From Sinomicrobium weinanense (GTDB taxonomy: Bacteria > Bacteroidota > Bacteroidia > Flavobacteriales > Flavobacteriaceae): 64,000 nt of DNA. Position numbers and translations under genes: made by a program. The notes under the pieces are model-generated. The model was not told the origin of the DNA. It saw only the letters and a program-made list of their open reading frames with translations, and searched no databases. This document shows, piece after piece, positions 17,581 to 27,114 of the stretch. The stretch covers positions 248,001 to 312,000 of the forward strand of contig NZ_JAHKRR010000001.1 in assembly GCF_018863395.1 (NCBI RefSeq), read 5' to 3'. Within the stretch, counting starts at the first letter, position 1. Each line of letters starts with the position of its first letter.

Positions 17581-20500
17581 TTAGTAACTTAACCTAAGTC
17601 CCAAGCTGATGTTCCTGATCATTAAGGAATTTCCGCTTTCAGGGTCATATCCTTCCCAATTGGTCCAGGTGTAGAGATTTTGCCCGCTCACATAAACCTG
17701 AAGATCCTGTGCCTTCAGGGTGTCTAAAATATTCTGGTTAAATCTGTAACTTATGGAAAGGTCCTGTAATCTCACAAAACTCCTGTCCTGATAATTTCCC
17801 GAGGATACACTGGGATAATTATAAATGGCCGGGGCATTATCAACCCCGTTGTCGGGCGTCCAGTTCTCCCTGATTGCAGGCTGATTGGCTCTTTGGGCAT
17901 AATCAAAACTTGAAGTGGCCTCCAGAAGGTACTTAAGATCTCCTATATAGTACCCGTTACCTCCCTGAACAGAATTGATAAGGAAGGACAACGACAGGTT
18001 ATTGTACGACAGGCTGTTACTGATACTAAACCTGTATTTCGGTTCGGTGTTCCCAACAATGGTCCTGTCGTCTGCAGTGATCCTGTTATCGCCGTTCAGG
18101 TCTGCGAGCTTAAATTGGCCGGGATAAAAATCATCAAGCGTTTCCCCATTGTACAGTTCTTCCTCAGACCATACCCCCCCTGTTCGTTTATAATCGTATA
18201 TGGCCCCGATGGGTTCGCCTATAAACCAGCCGTTGCCAATATCATCCCTGCCATCTCCGTAGAGTTCAATGATTTTGTTGCGGTTTAATGAGAATACAAA
18301 CCTGCTTTCCCACCGCAACGGGCCGTCGAGGTTAACGGTCGATAATTCGACTTCGACCCCTTTATTGGCTATTTCCCCGATATTGGCCCATACACTTTTA
18401 TACCCGGTAGCGCCCGGCAACGATCGTTCTACCAATACATTTTTTGTATCTGCCTTATAGACTTCAACGGAACCTGAGATCCTGTTGTTTAAAAATGAAT
18501 AATCCAGGCCGATATTTGTAGATACGGTGGTCTCCCAGCTTAAGCCCGGGTTTCCCATAGAGGAGGGGAGTGTACCGATTGCAGATCCCGAACCAAAGGC
18601 ATAATATCTGGCACTTAATCTCGACAAACTGGAATACGCTCCTATTCCCTGGTTTCCGTTTTCACCATGGGAGACTCTTAATTTTAATAAGTCGAGCCAT
18701 TCTGATGTTCCTTTCATAAAAGTTTCCTCCGCAATATTCCATGCCGCGGAAAGTGCAAAGAAATCTACAAACTTGTTTTTCCTCCCAAATCCGGAATAGC
18801 CATCCCTCCGGTAGGTTCCCGTAAGAAGATAACGACTGTCAAACCCGTAATTTATCCGGGCCATATAACCCAGAGTACTTTCTTCCCATGCTCCGGAACC
18901 AATAGTATATTGCTCTGCCAGTCCCATATCATTAAACCCCAGAACTTCGCTTGTAAATCTGTTGGCATCCATAGAAGACCCATCCCATGAAGTATGATCC
19001 CTGGTGTACACCAGGGTGATATCTACATCATGCTTTTCAGCAATATTCTTCCGATAGTTCAAAATATGATTGTATATCCAATTTGTCCGTTCGTTATTTT
19101 CAATTTTTCCCCGACCGTTTACCGCAGAAGCCTCTTCTACCGTACTTGGATAAAAAGTCCTGTTCTTTCGGGTCGTTGTATTATTGGAGTAATTAAAATT
19201 ATAATTCAGCCCCGCTATGCCGGGCACCTCTATTTTTACATAAGCAGTGGCGAATAAATTTTTTCGGATATCATCGTTGTCAACATATTCATAACGCAGC
19301 GGATGTGCCATTAAGAATTCCTGGTTAAACCGGGTGGGATACATCCCGTTTTCATCGAATTTGCTGGCCAGGGGACTGGCATTTAAAGCTGACGAGAGCG
19401 GTGCCTCCAATCCTGAAAGGTCCTGATAGGAATACAACATGTTAGCCCCGACGGTAACCCAGTTCAGTATGTCTCCTTCCACTTTACTGTTCAGCGTATT
19501 CCTTTTAAACTGATCTCCTACCAAAACTCCTTTCTGGTTTGTAGACGACCCTGAAACATAATACGAAAAGCCTTCACCGGCGCCGGAAATGCTGAGGTTA
19601 TAATTGGATATCGGTGTGGTCCTGGTCACTTCATCGATCCAATTAATTTCATTCCCTGCGAGATAGTTGGCCCTTTCATCGTCGGATTTTAAAACATTGA
19701 GAATACTTTGTTCGTTATAGCCGGGATGAACAGGTTTTCCACCCTGATCACCCGGTCCTGTGGGCTGTTTTCCATACCAACCATACAAACCCTGGAAATA
19801 ATTATAATCGACCAGCCTTTTTGCATATTGCTCCCCGTTCATATATTTCACCGGGTTATTGGTATACCCCTGGAGCCCTGCATAGGTACTGAAATTGATC
19901 CTGGGCCTTTCGCCCCTCTTTCCTTTTTTGGTGGTAATAAGCACCACCCCGTTTGCAGACCTGGAACCATAGACCGCAGCGGCACTGGCTCCTTTCAGAA
20001 TGTCGATCTTCTCGATGTCGGTGACATTTATACTGGACAGGGTCCCATTATAAATTATTCCGTCCAATACAATTAAAGGACCATTACTGGCCGACAAGGA
20101 GGTGTTTCCCCTAATGGAAAAACTGGGCTCACTCCCTGCCATAGAGCCTCCATCGACATTCAGGCCTGCTGTTTGTCCCCGCATCGCCTGTACAACATTG
20201 GTATTTGCCGAAGGAGGCATGTCAGCTACATTAACACTTGTAATAGCGCCTGTCAGATCCTTTTTTTTCTGTGTACCATAGCCTACCACGACCACTTCAT
20301 CCAGTTTTTGAGCGTCTTCTTCCAAAGTAACCTCTATTTGTTTTTGGCTCTTGACGGCAACCTCCTGTGTAATATATCCAATATACGATATGAGGAGAAT
20401 GGCATCTTCATCAGAAACTGTTAATGAAAAATTTCCGTCAAAATCCGTAGTGGTCCCGTTAGAAGTGCCCTTTTCCATAATAGTAGCCCCAGGCAATGGC

Positions 20501-20715
20501 ACCCCTGCCTTATCCAATACTTCACCTGTTACTTCCCAGCCCTGAACGGTACCCGGCTGGTCAATTTCATTAGTGCCGGGCACCCCGTTATCCGTCATTT
20601 CCATGCCTCCAAAAGCACTGAGCACTTTTACAGTATTACAGCACATACCATGTACCGGAAGAAAGAGCCCCATGACAGCAATGCCACTACCTATAATTGA
20701 TTTTAATCTGTACAT
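17581..20715 (-). CDS. SusC/RagA-family TonB-dependent receptor
   Basis: 1044 residues. Leader to about residue 26, then a carboxypeptidase-regulatory-like beta sandwich (about 58-135: GEVLDKAGVPLPGATIMEKG, FSLTVSDEDAILLISYIGY), the SusC signature VVVVGYGTQKKKDLTGAITSV, the plug (SLSASNGPLIVLDGI, INVTDIEKIDILKGASAAAVYGSRSANGVVLITTKKG) and a C-terminal 22-stranded barrel ending in ISLGLRLSY with terminal aromatic residue. It is the first gene of the leftward operon. Its promoter must lie in 20716-21397, where the putative LacI operators are. Confidence 0.96.
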   Translation of the reverse strand: MYRLKSIIGSGIAVMGLFLPVHGMCCNTVKVLSAFGGMEMTDNGVPGTNEIDQPGTVQGWEVTGEVLDKAGVPLPGATIMEKGTSNGTTTDFDGNFSLTVSDEDAILLISYIGYITQEVAVKSQKQIEVTLEEDAQKLDEVVVVGYGTQKKKDLTGAITSVNVADMPPSANTNVVQAMRGQTAGLNVDGGSMAGSEPSFSIRGNTSLSASNGPLIVLDGIIYNGTLSSINVTDIEKIDILKGASAAAVYGSRSANGVVLITTKKGKRGERPRINFSTYAGLQGYTNNPVKYMNGEQYAKRLVDYNYFQGLYGWYGKQPTGPGDQGGKPVHPGYNEQSILNVLKSDDERANYLAGNEINWIDEVTRTTPISNYNLSISGAGEGFSYYVSGSSTNQKGVLVGDQFKRNTLNSKVEGDILNWVTVGANMLYSYQDLSGLEAPLSSALNASPLASKFDENGMYPTRFNQEFLMAHPLRYEYVDNDDIRKNLFATAYVKIEVPGIAGLNYNFNYSNNTTTRKNRTFYPSTVEEASAVNGRGKIENNERTNWIYNHILNYRKNIAEKHDVDITLVYTRDHTSWDGSSMDANRFTSEVLGFNDMGLAEQYTIGSGAWEESTLGYMARINYGFDSRYLLTGTYRRDGYSGFGRKNKFVDFFALSAAWNIAEETFMKGTSEWLDLLKLRVSHGENGNQGIGAYSSLSRLSARYYAFGSGSAIGTLPSSMGNPGLSWETTVSTNIGLDYSFLNNRISGSVEVYKADTKNVLVERSLPGATGYKSVWANIGEIANKGVEVELSTVNLDGPLRWESRFVFSLNRNKIIELYGDGRDDIGNGWFIGEPIGAIYDYKRTGGVWSEEELYNGETLDDFYPGQFKLADLNGDNRITADDRTIVGNTEPKYRFSISNSLSYNNLSLSFLINSVQGGNGYYIGDLKYLLEATSSFDYAQRANQPAIRENWTPDNGVDNAPAIYNYPSVSSGNYQDRSFVRLQDLSISYRFNQNILDTLKAQDLQVYVSGQNLYTWTNWEGYDPESGNSLMIRNISLGLRLSY

Positions 20716-20836
20716 ATAATGATCTTATTTAGGCTGGTTAATTATTTGGTTATATTTTATATTTTGAAATAAATGGATTCCTGAACAACAAGGTTTTTCT
20801 TCAGGATATAATTCTTTATAAGCTTGTATTATTAAA

Positions 20837-20850
20837 TGTGTGCGCACACA
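20837..20850. promoter_or_regulatory. Putative LacI-family operator, SusC side
   Basis: TGTGTGCGCACACA is a perfect 14-bp palindrome with the central CG expected for LacI-family operators. It lies 122 bp upstream of the SusC start codon. Confidence 0.6.
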
Positions 20851-21244
20851 CAATTTGTGTAAAATCGACTAGGAATCAAGTGAATTTATTGCTATTTACA
20901 GTTTAAATATTTGTAAATGTGTTTTTTATATTAAACACTCCGATCTTTTGATCAGAAAGTAGCTCCTAAGGCTTAAGTCATTTTATGGAAACAACTTAAG
21001 CCTGTTTGAGAAAAAACTATAAAAAAACCGTTTTTAAATAAAACTACACTAAACTATAACTCATTGATAATATTTGATTTTCAATTATTAAGAAGTATAG
21101 GTTTCCTGATTTTGCCATTTAAAAGGTTGACTGCAATTTTGTCTGAAAAGACCATGTGCTGGCATTTCAAAAAAAGCAATTATTTAATTAATGAGTTCCG
21201 AAATTAACAAAATTTTTTAAACAAACAAGGGAAAACCTAAAAAA

Positions 21245-21260
21245 ATGTGTGCCTACACAT
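21245..21260. promoter_or_regulatory. Putative LacI-family operator, middle
   Basis: ATGTGTGCCTACACAT has perfect 6-bp arms (ATGTGT/ACACAT) around GCCT, the same sequence as the site at 21347. Confidence 0.6.
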
Positions 21261-21345
21261 ATTAATGACAAAAAACCGTGTTTTATCGAAAAAATTATTA
21301 AAAAAGACTAATTATCTTTCCTGGTTAACTATAATATATATATAT

Positions 21346-21361
21346 TTGTGTGCCTACACAT
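21346..21361. promoter_or_regulatory. Putative LacI-family operator overlapping the regulator promoter
   Basis: TTGTGTGCCTACACAT repeats the middle site exactly over TGTGTGCCTACACAT. It overlaps the candidate minus-7 element TATATTTG and lies about 37 bp before the GTG start of the LacI gene, a position that suits autorepression. Confidence 0.62.
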
Positions 21362-21397
21362 AATAATTGATATACCATATTCCTTTATTTAAAAAAA

Positions 21398-22483
21398 GTG
21401 AGCACAAAAAGAAAAACAACAATTCAGGACCTTGCCGATTATGCAAATGTCTCTATTGGAACCGTTGACCGGGTGATACACAAAAGAGGGAAGGTCTCGC
21501 CTGATAAACAGAAAAAAGTTGAGGAGGCGATCAAAAAGCTGAATTTCAACCCGAATCTATTGGCAAGGACCCTGGCTTTGGGGCAACAGTTTGTTATTTG
21601 CAGTCTTTTTCCGGGGACGACCCACCCAAACAGCTATTGGAGCCTGCCCAAGCGTGGCGTAACAGAAGCTGTTGTAGATTACAGGGATTACGGCCTTGAA
21701 TGCCATGCCATGGAATACAGCCTTTTTGACGAATTGAGTTTTGTAGAAAAAGCGGATGCGATCATCGATATGAATCCCGACGGCGTAATTTTAGCCCCTC
21801 TTTTTGAGAAGGAGAGCCTTTTGTTCATTAAAAAGCTCGATGAGAAAAAAATTCCCTATGTCTTCATTGATGCGGTTATCCCGAATCAAAAGAACCTTTC
21901 TTATATAGGCCCGGATCTTAAGGGAAGCGGTCATGTGGCCGGCAAGCTCATGAGTTCAATGTTAAACAGTTTTGACGACATCCTGATACTAAATTTTGTA
22001 AAGGGCCTTGAGAACAGTCATATTAACATAATAGAGAAGGGCTTCCGCGAATTTTTCAGTTCTTCGAAAGACCTGGGCAACGGAAAAATAAATTCCGTTA
22101 CCGTCCCCTCAATAGAAGAGGCAGATATAACCCGGGAATTAACAAAATACTATATTAAAAATCCGGAGACCAAGGGAGTGTTCGTTACAAATTCCAGAGC
22201 CCATATCATCGCAAAGTATCACGCTATGCATGAGCTCCCGATCAAATTGATCGGATTTGATATGCTGGAAGCCAATATTCTTGAAATGAAGAACGGAAAT
22301 ATTGATTTTCTTATTTCCCAAAGGCCAATTTCCCAGGGGGCAATGGCCGTTAAGACACTATTTGAATTTTTTGTCCAAAAGAAAACCCCTGCGAAAATCC
22401 GGCACGTACCCCTTGATATCATTATCAAAGAAAATATAGATTATCATATAAAGCTCCAGGAACCTGTTAACGACAAACTTTAG
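21398..22483 (+). CDS. LacI-family transcriptional regulator
   Basis: 361 residues from a GTG start at 21398. The N-terminal helix-turn-helix (TIQDLADYANVSIGTVDRVI, then HKRGKVSPDKQKKVEEAIKK) and hinge helix (NPNLLARTLAL) are followed by a periplasmic-binding-protein-like effector domain (about 65-340). The effector domain is of the sugar-binding type (DGVILAPLFEK, YVFIDAVIPNQKNLSYIGPD, GVFVTNSRAH). It is divergent from the SusC operon and leads the catabolic genes, so it probably controls both through the palindromes next to it. The inducer is probably an amino sugar or its phosphate, by context only. Confidence 0.93.
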   Translation: MSTKRKTTIQDLADYANVSIGTVDRVIHKRGKVSPDKQKKVEEAIKKLNFNPNLLARTLALGQQFVICSLFPGTTHPNSYWSLPKRGVTEAVVDYRDYGLECHAMEYSLFDELSFVEKADAIIDMNPDGVILAPLFEKESLLFIKKLDEKKIPYVFIDAVIPNQKNLSYIGPDLKGSGHVAGKLMSSMLNSFDDILILNFVKGLENSHINIIEKGFREFFSSSKDLGNGKINSVTVPSIEEADITRELTKYYIKNPETKGVFVTNSRAHIIAKYHAMHELPIKLIGFDMLEANILEMKNGNIDFLISQRPISQGAMAVKTLFEFFVQKKTPAKIRHVPLDIIIKENIDYHIKLQEPVNDKL

Positions 22484-22522
22484 CAGTTGAAAAATTAAAT
22501 GAAGTCTTAAAAACAAAAAAAA

Positions 22523-23320
22523 ATGAACAAGTTGCTTTTAGGGATTCTGATCCCCTCTTTATTTTTACTCGGCTGTAAAACAGAACAGGAGAAAAAAAGT
22601 CGCCAACAGTCCAAAGGTGAGGATAATATATTGTCTGCTACTGAAATAAGTGAAGGATGGGAGTTGTTGTTCGACGGTAAAACCTTTGACGGGTGGCGCA
22701 GTCTCGGTAGGAATACCGTCCAGAATGAACACTGGAGGATCGAGGACGGCACGATCCGGAAACTGAACAGTGGCGAAGTCCCATCCCTTCCGGATGGGCA
22801 GCCCGTTGAGGGCGGGGATCTAATGACCAGGGACTCTTTTGACAACTATGAGTTATATTTTGAATGGAAGATCTCCAAAAAGGGAAATACCGGGGTAAAA
22901 TATAATGTGTCCGAAGAAATGTCGCAAAACTACGATTCCAAATACTCCGCCCTCGGGTTCGAATACCAATTACTCGATGATAAAGACAGTGAGTATGCCG
23001 GTAAACTAAAACCTTCCCAGTACACCGGTGGCCTGTACGATCTGGTGGCCCCGAAAAATGCCCGGGTCAATCCAGTGGGAGAATACAATTCCAGCAGAAT
23101 ATCCGTGAATGGTAATCTCGTAGAACATTGGCTGAACGGAACCAAAGTACTAACCTGTGAATTGGGCTCCCCCGAACTGGATTCCCTGTTTCAGAACAGT
23201 AAGTATAAAGACATTCCCCAGTTTTTGGAAAAACGGAAAGGACATATTGTCCTTCAAAATCATAAAGATGATGCCTGGTTTAAAAATATTAAAATAAGAA
23301 AGATCCCACCAACAGATTAA
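22523..23320 (+). CDS. DUF1080 lipoprotein (3-keto-disaccharide hydrolase-like)
   Basis: 265 residues. Lipobox LLGC with C18 places it on the periplasmic or outer membrane. The mature protein is one jelly-roll-like domain of the DUF1080 family: GWELLFDGKTFDGWRS near the N-terminus, YELYFEWKISKKGNTGVKYN in the middle, and HIVLQNHKDDAWFKNIKIRKI at the end. Family members act on 3-keto-glycosides produced by Gfo/Idh-type C3 dehydrogenases. The two exported Gfo/Idh proteins encoded divergently would supply such substrates. It is 39 bp downstream of the LacI gene, in a likely operon. Confidence 0.88.
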   Translation: MNKLLLGILIPSLFLLGCKTEQEKKSRQQSKGEDNILSATEISEGWELLFDGKTFDGWRSLGRNTVQNEHWRIEDGTIRKLNSGEVPSLPDGQPVEGGDLMTRDSFDNYELYFEWKISKKGNTGVKYNVSEEMSQNYDSKYSALGFEYQLLDDKDSEYAGKLKPSQYTGGLYDLVAPKNARVNPVGEYNSSRISVNGNLVEHWLNGTKVLTCELGSPELDSLFQNSKYKDIPQFLEKRKGHIVLQNHKDDAWFKNIKIRKIPPTD

Positions 23321-23477
23321 TACAGGTGAACAGTTAAACCATAAAGACTCCTCTGAGGCTGTATCATTCATAAAAAACAGCTTGTATCAATGGCCTTATA
23401 TGATGATTATAGCGGAATAACAAACCGGGGTTGCACCTCCTTTTTTTAAATGAAATTAAAATATAATACGATAGCTC

Positions 23478-24236
23478 ATGAAGACTGATCTTATCATTGA
23501 GAACATACCAGTATCCATTTATGAAAATCCCGATGCCATGGGGAGCGCCGCTGCCGATTTTGTAGAGCGAAAAGTGAAAGAGGCCATTGACCTGAAAGGT
23601 TATGCGAACCTTATTCTGGCAACGGGATCTTCTCAATTCACCTTTCTGGAGGCTTTTAAGGAAAAAGAAATTGATTGGCAAAAAATAACGGTTTTTCACC
23701 TGGATGAATACAGGGGTATCCCGGAAAAACACCCAGCCAGTTTTCGCAGGTATCTGAAAGAACGAATATTGGACGAGGTTGCTCCAAAAAAAATATACTT
23801 TTTGAACGGGGATGCTGAAGATGTGGAACAAGAGATCCGGCGATACTCCAATGCGTTGCAAAAGCATCCCATAGATATTGCCTGTATCGGTATAGGAGAA
23901 AATGGCCATATTGCCTTTAACGATCCTCCGGTAGCCGATTTTAATGATCCGAAGCTGGTGAAGTTGGTAACGCTGGACGAAGCATGTAAAAACCAGCAGA
24001 TCAACGAAGGGTGGTTCCCTACTATGGAGGATGTTCCCAAACAAGCTCTGACCCTAACCATAACGGCCATATTAAACTGCAAAGCGATTAGCTGTGTAGT
24101 GCCTGATGAAAGAAAGGCCCGGGCCGTTCACAACGCCCTTTATCATCCGATCAGTACTGAATGTCCAGCCACCATCTTAAGAAAACATCCGGATACCAGA
24201 TTGTTCCTTGAAAGAGGTTCTGCTTCCGAAATATAG
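23478..24236 (+). CDS. Glucosamine-6-phosphate deaminase-like protein (NagB family)
   Basis: 252 residues of the NagB/6-phosphogluconolactonase fold. Diagnostic deaminase elements are LATGSSQFTFLEAF (phosphate loop), TVFHLDEYRG with the active-site Asp, and IGIGENGHIAFNDPP with the catalytic His. The lid segment VVPDERKARAVHNALY also matches. It should convert glucosamine-6-phosphate to fructose-6-phosphate and ammonia in the cytoplasm, downstream of the NagA deacetylase encoded at 27115. It is somewhat diverged from E. coli NagB, so a related amino-sugar phosphate is possible. Confidence 0.88.
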   Translation: MKTDLIIENIPVSIYENPDAMGSAAADFVERKVKEAIDLKGYANLILATGSSQFTFLEAFKEKEIDWQKITVFHLDEYRGIPEKHPASFRRYLKERILDEVAPKKIYFLNGDAEDVEQEIRRYSNALQKHPIDIACIGIGENGHIAFNDPPVADFNDPKLVKLVTLDEACKNQQINEGWFPTMEDVPKQALTLTITAILNCKAISCVVPDERKARAVHNALYHPISTECPATILRKHPDTRLFLERGSASEI

Positions 24237-24393
24237 AATCACGGTTCCCGTGTCAGTTTTATCGGCACGAAGATCAAAACGGAACAAACGGTTCATACAC
24301 AACCAACCATGGAAACAGGAAAGTATCAATAACCAGTATTGTATCCCCCTGTTTTCTGTACTTTAAAAATGAAAAAATACTTACCGGCAAATT

Positions 24394-25425
24394 ATGCATA
24401 GAACAAAAATCGGATTCGGTATCATCGGAACAGGTGCCATTGCATCTCACCATGTTAAGAGTATCCGGGAATTGGAGGACTGTAAATTAGTTGCAGTTTG
24501 CAGTTCAACACCGGAAAGGGCAGAAGAGGCTTCTGAAAAATTTGGCGTACCGGCCTATTTCAACCTGGATGATTTTCTACTGAGAGAAGATATAGATATA
24601 GTTTCTGTTTGTACACAAAGTGGCAAACATATGGAACCGATAATTGCGGCAGCGAGGGCTGGCAAACATATTATTACCGAAAAGCCACTGGAAGTAAGTC
24701 CGGAACGGGCCAACCGCATTATATCCGTATGCAGATCACAGGGCGTAAAACTATGTGTTATTTTTCAAAACAGGTTCAACCCCGCGTACCTCCGGTTAAA
24801 ACAAGCGGTGGACCAGGGTGCTTTAGGCCGGTTAATTTTAGGAAATGCTTATATAAAATGGTACAGGGACGGGGAATATTATAAAAGCAGCAATTGGAAA
24901 GGTACTCTAAAGGGAGACGGAGGTGCCGCATTAATAAACCAGGGGATTCACACCATTGATCTGTTATTGGATATCATGAAGGATGTGAAGAGTGTTTTTG
25001 GAAAAGTAAAAACAATGGTACACGATATTCAGGGAGAAGATATTGGAATTGCCATGTTGGAATTTAAAAACGGGGCTGTGGGAACCATTGAGGGAAGTAC
25101 GGCATTGTACCCGGGTTATAAAGAACGTCTGGAGATCTATGGAGAAAAAGGAAGCATTGTTTATGAAGGAGGCAAAATAGTTCGCTGGGATTTGAAGAAC
25201 GGAGAAAATATAGCCAAAGACTTTACTGAAAATTCATCCAGCGGCGCCTCAGATCCCATGTCTGTGGATTACCGGTTGCACATGGCCCAGATAAAAGAAA
25301 TGGTTTATGCAGTTTGCAATGATCGGGAACCGTTGGTGCATGGGGAAACCGCTATGAAGTCCCTGGAACTGATCTCTGCCATTTACAAATCTTCCGATGA
25401 AGAAAAAATAATCAAGTTTAAATGA
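24394..25425 (+). CDS. Cytoplasmic Gfo/Idh/MocA-family oxidoreductase
   Basis: 343 residues with no export signal. The Rossmann loop is GIIGTGAIASHHVKSI, followed by VSVCTQSGKHMEPI and GKHIITEKPLEVSPE with the conserved EKP lysine (about residue 96). The C-terminal domain contains WKGTLKGDGGAALINQGIH, with the His that serves catalysis in this family (about 189), then TIDLLLDIM. It should oxidise or reduce a sugar or sugar derivative with NAD(P). As the third Gfo/Idh protein of the locus and the only cytoplasmic one, it may complete or reverse C3 oxidation after uptake. Confidence 0.9.
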   Translation: MHRTKIGFGIIGTGAIASHHVKSIRELEDCKLVAVCSSTPERAEEASEKFGVPAYFNLDDFLLREDIDIVSVCTQSGKHMEPIIAAARAGKHIITEKPLEVSPERANRIISVCRSQGVKLCVIFQNRFNPAYLRLKQAVDQGALGRLILGNAYIKWYRDGEYYKSSNWKGTLKGDGGAALINQGIHTIDLLLDIMKDVKSVFGKVKTMVHDIQGEDIGIAMLEFKNGAVGTIEGSTALYPGYKERLEIYGEKGSIVYEGGKIVRWDLKNGENIAKDFTENSSSGASDPMSVDYRLHMAQIKEMVYAVCNDREPLVHGETAMKSLELISAIYKSSDEEKIIKFK

Positions 25426-25467
25426 TCGCTATAATGTTTTGGTTCATAGCCAAAATATCAGTTATGA

Positions 25468-25566
25468 CGTAAGATTACAGGAGGTAAGACATAGGATTTT
25501 AAAACCTGTAAAGCCTTACAGCACTTTAGTCCTAAGTCATATGTCATGAAGTCTTACATCTTAAAA
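25468..25566. repeat. Imperfect inverted repeat between operon genes
   Basis: GTAAGATTACAGGAGGTAAG followed by ACATAGGATT on the left is matched by an imperfect reverse complement on the right (TCCTAAGTCATATGTCAT, then GAAGTCTTACATCTTA). The two arms could fold into a long hairpin in the 215-bp gap before the symporter. Whether it attenuates, terminates or stabilises the transcript is unknown. Confidence 0.35.
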
Positions 25567-25640
25567 ACATCCGTAATGAATTTTAGTCATGTACCTGGGC
25601 AGCTTCTTAGAATCAGGCCAATAAACTTAATTGAATAACC

Positions 25641-27107
25641 ATGGAATTAAACCATATCGATTTTATAATCATAAGCATTTTCTTTTTATCAATGATCATT
25701 ATTGGGGTCTATGCTTATTTTAAGAACAAGAGTTCTGAAGATTTTTTTGTCGCAGGGGGCGACTTGCCATGGTGGCTGTCCGGCATTTCGCATCATGTTT
25801 CAGGATATAGCGGGGCTGTTTTTGTGGCTTATGCGGCCCTTGCCTATACTTATGGTTTTTCGCTCTATGTATGGTGGGCATTTACCATAGGAATCGCAGT
25901 AATAGGCACCGCTAAAATTTTCCCCGTCTACTGGGTCCGTTTGCGAAAAAAATTTAAAATACAGTCCCCTTTGGAATATTTGGCCATTCGCTATAATGTC
26001 TTTACCCAACAGCTCATAGCCTGGGTCGGTGTAATACTTAAACTTTTTGATGTTGGTGCCAAATGGGCCGCCATTGCAATACTTCTTAACGTTACTACGG
26101 GGATCTCCTTTGCGCACGGGATATTGATATCGGGTGGCGTTTCTCTGATATATATAACCATCGGAGGGCTTTGGGCTGTGATCTTAACCGACCTGGCCCA
26201 GTTCCTGGTGCAACTGATAGCTGGTATTATCATGTTCGTATTGGTGTTAAGCCGTTTTGGAGGTTGGGACTCGGTTTTTGGTATATGGGACAAGCTCCCT
26301 GCAGGAAACAGTCAATTATTTAACGCTCCCTATACCGCAGGCTTCGCCGTGGTTTTCTTATTCATTAACTTCCTGAGTTATAATGGAGGTAGCTGGCCTC
26401 TTGCTACACGGTATATTTCGTCCAATACCGAAGGGGAAGCCTCCAAAGCAGCCTATCTCTCAGGTATCCTCTATTTAGTATGGCCCTTGATCCTGTTTTT
26501 TCCTATGTGGGCAGCTCCCCTTATTTTACCTGAAATGGAAGATCCATCCGGGTCCTATGGCCTTTTGATACAGGAACTTTTACCCAATGGGCTGATCGGC
26601 CTGGTTATCGCTTCTTTGTTTGCCAATACCATGTCCATGACCTCGTCTGATGTAAATACCATTTCTGCCGTTATCACACGGGATATACTTCCCGTAATAT
26701 CGGATAAATTCAGAAATAAAAAAACTTCATTGTTCACCGCCAGGATCACTACCTTTATATTTACCTCCCTCACCATTGTAATCGCCTTTCAATATGAATA
26801 TTTCGGGGGGGTATTAGGACTTATTGTTACCTGGTTTGGTGCTCTCCTGGGCCCCATAGCTGTACCGTTATTGTTCGGGTTGATCCCGGTTTTCAGATCC
26901 TGTGGCCCAATGGCTGCCATTTCCTCTGTTCTGGCAGGATTGATCGCCTTCAGCATCACAAAAATAATACCTGTGGACAGCATGGCGCTGGAAGTGGGTA
27001 TGCCGGTAATCGTCAGCATGTTTGTCTATGCTGCCTTCGGCTTGATCCTGAAGAAACCTGTTTCCCGGGAAGTGATAGACCTGGAAGCGGCAATAGCAGA
27101 TAAATAA
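25641..27107 (+). CDS. Sodium:solute symporter (SSS family)
   Basis: 488 residues and about 13 hydrophobic membrane helices. Features typical of the SSS/SGLT family are the N-terminal helix then KNKSSEDFFVAGGDLPWWLSG, GYSGAVFVAYAALAYTYG, and the Na+-site region NTMSMTSSDVNTISAVITRD (about 330-350). It would bring the sugar, probably an N-acetylated amino sugar or its 3-keto derivative, across the inner membrane with sodium. It is followed 7 bp later by nagA, so the two are co-transcribed. Confidence 0.93.
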   Translation: MELNHIDFIIISIFFLSMIIIGVYAYFKNKSSEDFFVAGGDLPWWLSGISHHVSGYSGAVFVAYAALAYTYGFSLYVWWAFTIGIAVIGTAKIFPVYWVRLRKKFKIQSPLEYLAIRYNVFTQQLIAWVGVILKLFDVGAKWAAIAILLNVTTGISFAHGILISGGVSLIYITIGGLWAVILTDLAQFLVQLIAGIIMFVLVLSRFGGWDSVFGIWDKLPAGNSQLFNAPYTAGFAVVFLFINFLSYNGGSWPLATRYISSNTEGEASKAAYLSGILYLVWPLILFFPMWAAPLILPEMEDPSGSYGLLIQELLPNGLIGLVIASLFANTMSMTSSDVNTISAVITRDILPVISDKFRNKKTSLFTARITTFIFTSLTIVIAFQYEYFGGVLGLIVTWFGALLGPIAVPLLFGLIPVFRSCGPMAAISSVLAGLIAFSITKIIPVDSMALEVGMPVIVSMFVYAAFGLILKKPVSREVIDLEAAIADK

Positions 27108-27114
27108 AAAATGA

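Larger units (their letters stand above)
20716..21397. promoter_or_regulatory. Divergent control region of the amino-sugar locus
   Basis: 682 bp of AT-rich DNA between the divergent SusC and LacI genes, with no open reading frame. It contains three palindromes of the TGTGTG....CACACA type (listed separately) and TATATTTG at 21341-21348, which fits the Bacteroidota minus-7 element TAnnTTTG and overlaps the last palindrome. Promoters for both operons should be here. No other element was identified. Confidence 0.65.
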
